A stretch of 5,861 nucleotides of DNA from positions 1-5,861 of the forward strand of contig CASFUI010000290.1 in the NCBI GenBank assembly GCA_949297565.1, read 5' to 3'. Every line of letters starts with the position of its first letter. The stretch's first letter is position 1. The translations under genes and the position numbers were made by a program. Positions 5,042 to 5,861 of the stretch are shown here, in pieces. The notes under the pieces were generated by a model. That model was not told where the DNA came from, did not search any database, and saw only the letters and a program-made list of their open reading frames with translations. Origin of the DNA: an uncultured Eubacteriales bacterium (GTDB lineage Bacteria; Bacillota; Clostridia; Lachnospirales; Lachnospiraceae).

Positions 5042-5861
5042 TTATTTCAGCCTGCCGCGAACAACACGGTCAAGCCCCGCCAAATCCTTCACAACTTTTA
5101 TATCGCCAAATCCCGCATCACTCATTATTCCGCTCACGGCCTCCGCCTGACTGCATCCTATTTCATACATAAGCCAGCCTCCCTTTTTTAAAAATACAGG
5201 GGCGGCGGCAGTAATCTCTCTGTAAAACTTGAGTCCATCCTCGTCACCGTCAAGAGCTTCATAAGGGTCAAACAGGCGCACCTCCTCAGAGAGCGTCTCA
5301 ATCATCGCCGTCTCGATATAAGGCGGATTAGACACTATCATATCAAATGATATACCGCTTGGAATATTTTTAAACAAATCACTCCGCACAAACGAGATAT
5401 TTTCCACACCGTTCTTCTCTGCGTTTATCTTCGCGGTCTGGAGAGCTTTATCAGAAAAATCAGCTCCCATACCGTTTCCCATGCTTATCTCTGATGCAAG
5501 GCTTATGATAATACAGCCCGAGCCCGTACACATATCCAGCACGTCCGGACGCTCCTTTTTTTTCAGCTCGCTGAGCGCCTGCTCAACAAGCAGCTCAGTG
5601 TCCGGCCTTGGCACTAAAACATCTCTGTTTACAATAAATTCATGTCCGAAAAACCATGTTTTCCCCAAAATATGCTGCAGCGGCTCATGCCGTCCTCTTC
5701 TGGCTATAAAGCTCTCGAATTTTTCATACACCGCTTTGTCAACACGCTTTGAAGCGTCAAGCAAATACTTTGTCATATTCATGCCTGACGCCTCCATAAA
5801 CAGTTCCCTGCTGTCATGTTCGGCATTTTCAATGCCGAATTGCTCAAGAAACTTCGCTCCG
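5042..5861 (-). CDS. prmC: Release factor glutamine methyltransferase PrmC, partial
   Basis: PrmC transfers a methyl group from S-adenosylmethionine to the Gln of the GGQ motif in RF1 and RF2, in the cytoplasm. The frame stays open from the TAA at 5042 to the right edge, so the true start is outside the window. Codons above 5797 still read as a normal PrmC N-terminus (AKFLEQFGIENAEHDSRELF), so the ATG at 5797 is internal. Of about 272 visible residues, the N-terminal helical domain includes EPLQHILGKTWFFG and VPRPDTELLVEQAL. The SAM-binding motif I is DVLDMCTGSGCI. The substrate-binding NPPY signature (bases 5318-5329) is intact within IVSNPPYIE. C-terminal features include LDGDEDGL and GGWLMYEIG. 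No frameshift or missing key residue is seen. prfA follows 118 bases downstream, the usual order in Firmicutes. Confidence 0.96.
   Translation of the reverse strand, partial: GAKFLEQFGIENAEHDSRELFMEASGMNMTKYLLDASKRVDKAVYEKFESFIARRGRHEPLQHILGKTWFFGHEFIVNRDVLVPRPDTELLVEQALSELKKKERPDVLDMCTGSGCIIISLASEISMGNGMGADFSDKALQTAKINAEKNGVENISFVRSDLFKNIPSGISFDMIVSNPPYIETAMIETLSEEVRLFDPYEALDGDEDGLKFYREITAAAPVFLKKGGWLMYEIGCSQAEAVSGIMSDAGFGDIKVVKDLAGLDRVVRGRLK

Noticed and set aside
1..5861. CRISPR arrays, tRNA or rRNA genes, and insertion sequences
   Set aside because: No regularly spaced repeats, no tRNA-like T-loop and acceptor pattern, and no transposase signature were seen on either strand.

Overview
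The window looks like chromosomal DNA from a low-GC Gram-positive anaerobe, most likely a clostridium of the Lachnospiraceae type. This rests on the prmC–prfA gene pair, a PET form of the RF1 codon-recognition motif, strong AAGGAG-type ribosome binding sites, a lipoprotein and a PepSY protein. It also rests on a DUF3990/Cys-rich small-gene cluster of a kind I associate with that family. The genus is an inference. All supported genes lie on the minus strand, so the map reads from right to left.

Right end (3841-5861): two core translation genes. prmC runs off the right edge and encodes the glutamine methyltransferase that modifies the GGQ motif of release factors. It is followed by prfA, which encodes peptide chain release factor 1, one of its substrates. 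Only 34 bases after prfA, with no terminator between them, comes an AT-rich gene for a secreted lipoprotein with two Ig-like domains and an unrecognised C-terminal region. It probably shares the prfA transcript, which ends at a hairpin near 2566-2600.

Middle (1501-2525): a self-contained one-gene unit. A near-consensus sigma-A promoter (TTGACA, 17 bases, TATATA with an extended -10) has a perfect 14-bp palindrome just upstream. It drives a membrane-anchored protein with three PepSY domains and an Asn-rich linker, ending at a strong rho-independent terminator.

Left end (about 15-1222): a small accessory operon. Its promoter is bracketed by a perfect 17-bp inverted repeat. The first gene is the broken reading frame of a DUF3990 protein (putative ADP-ribosyltransferase-like toxin fold). 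It appears fused to, or overlapping with, an XRE-type helix-turn-helix domain and is split by two frameshifts. A tightly coupled 59-residue Cys-rich zinc-ribbon-like protein follows, then a doubtful 45-residue frame and a weak terminator. This resembles a decaying toxin-antitoxin-like module whose HTH part may once have bound the inverted repeat. It is the most interesting part of the window.

Between the PepSY unit and this operon lies one weak 45-65 residue frame of unknown nature.
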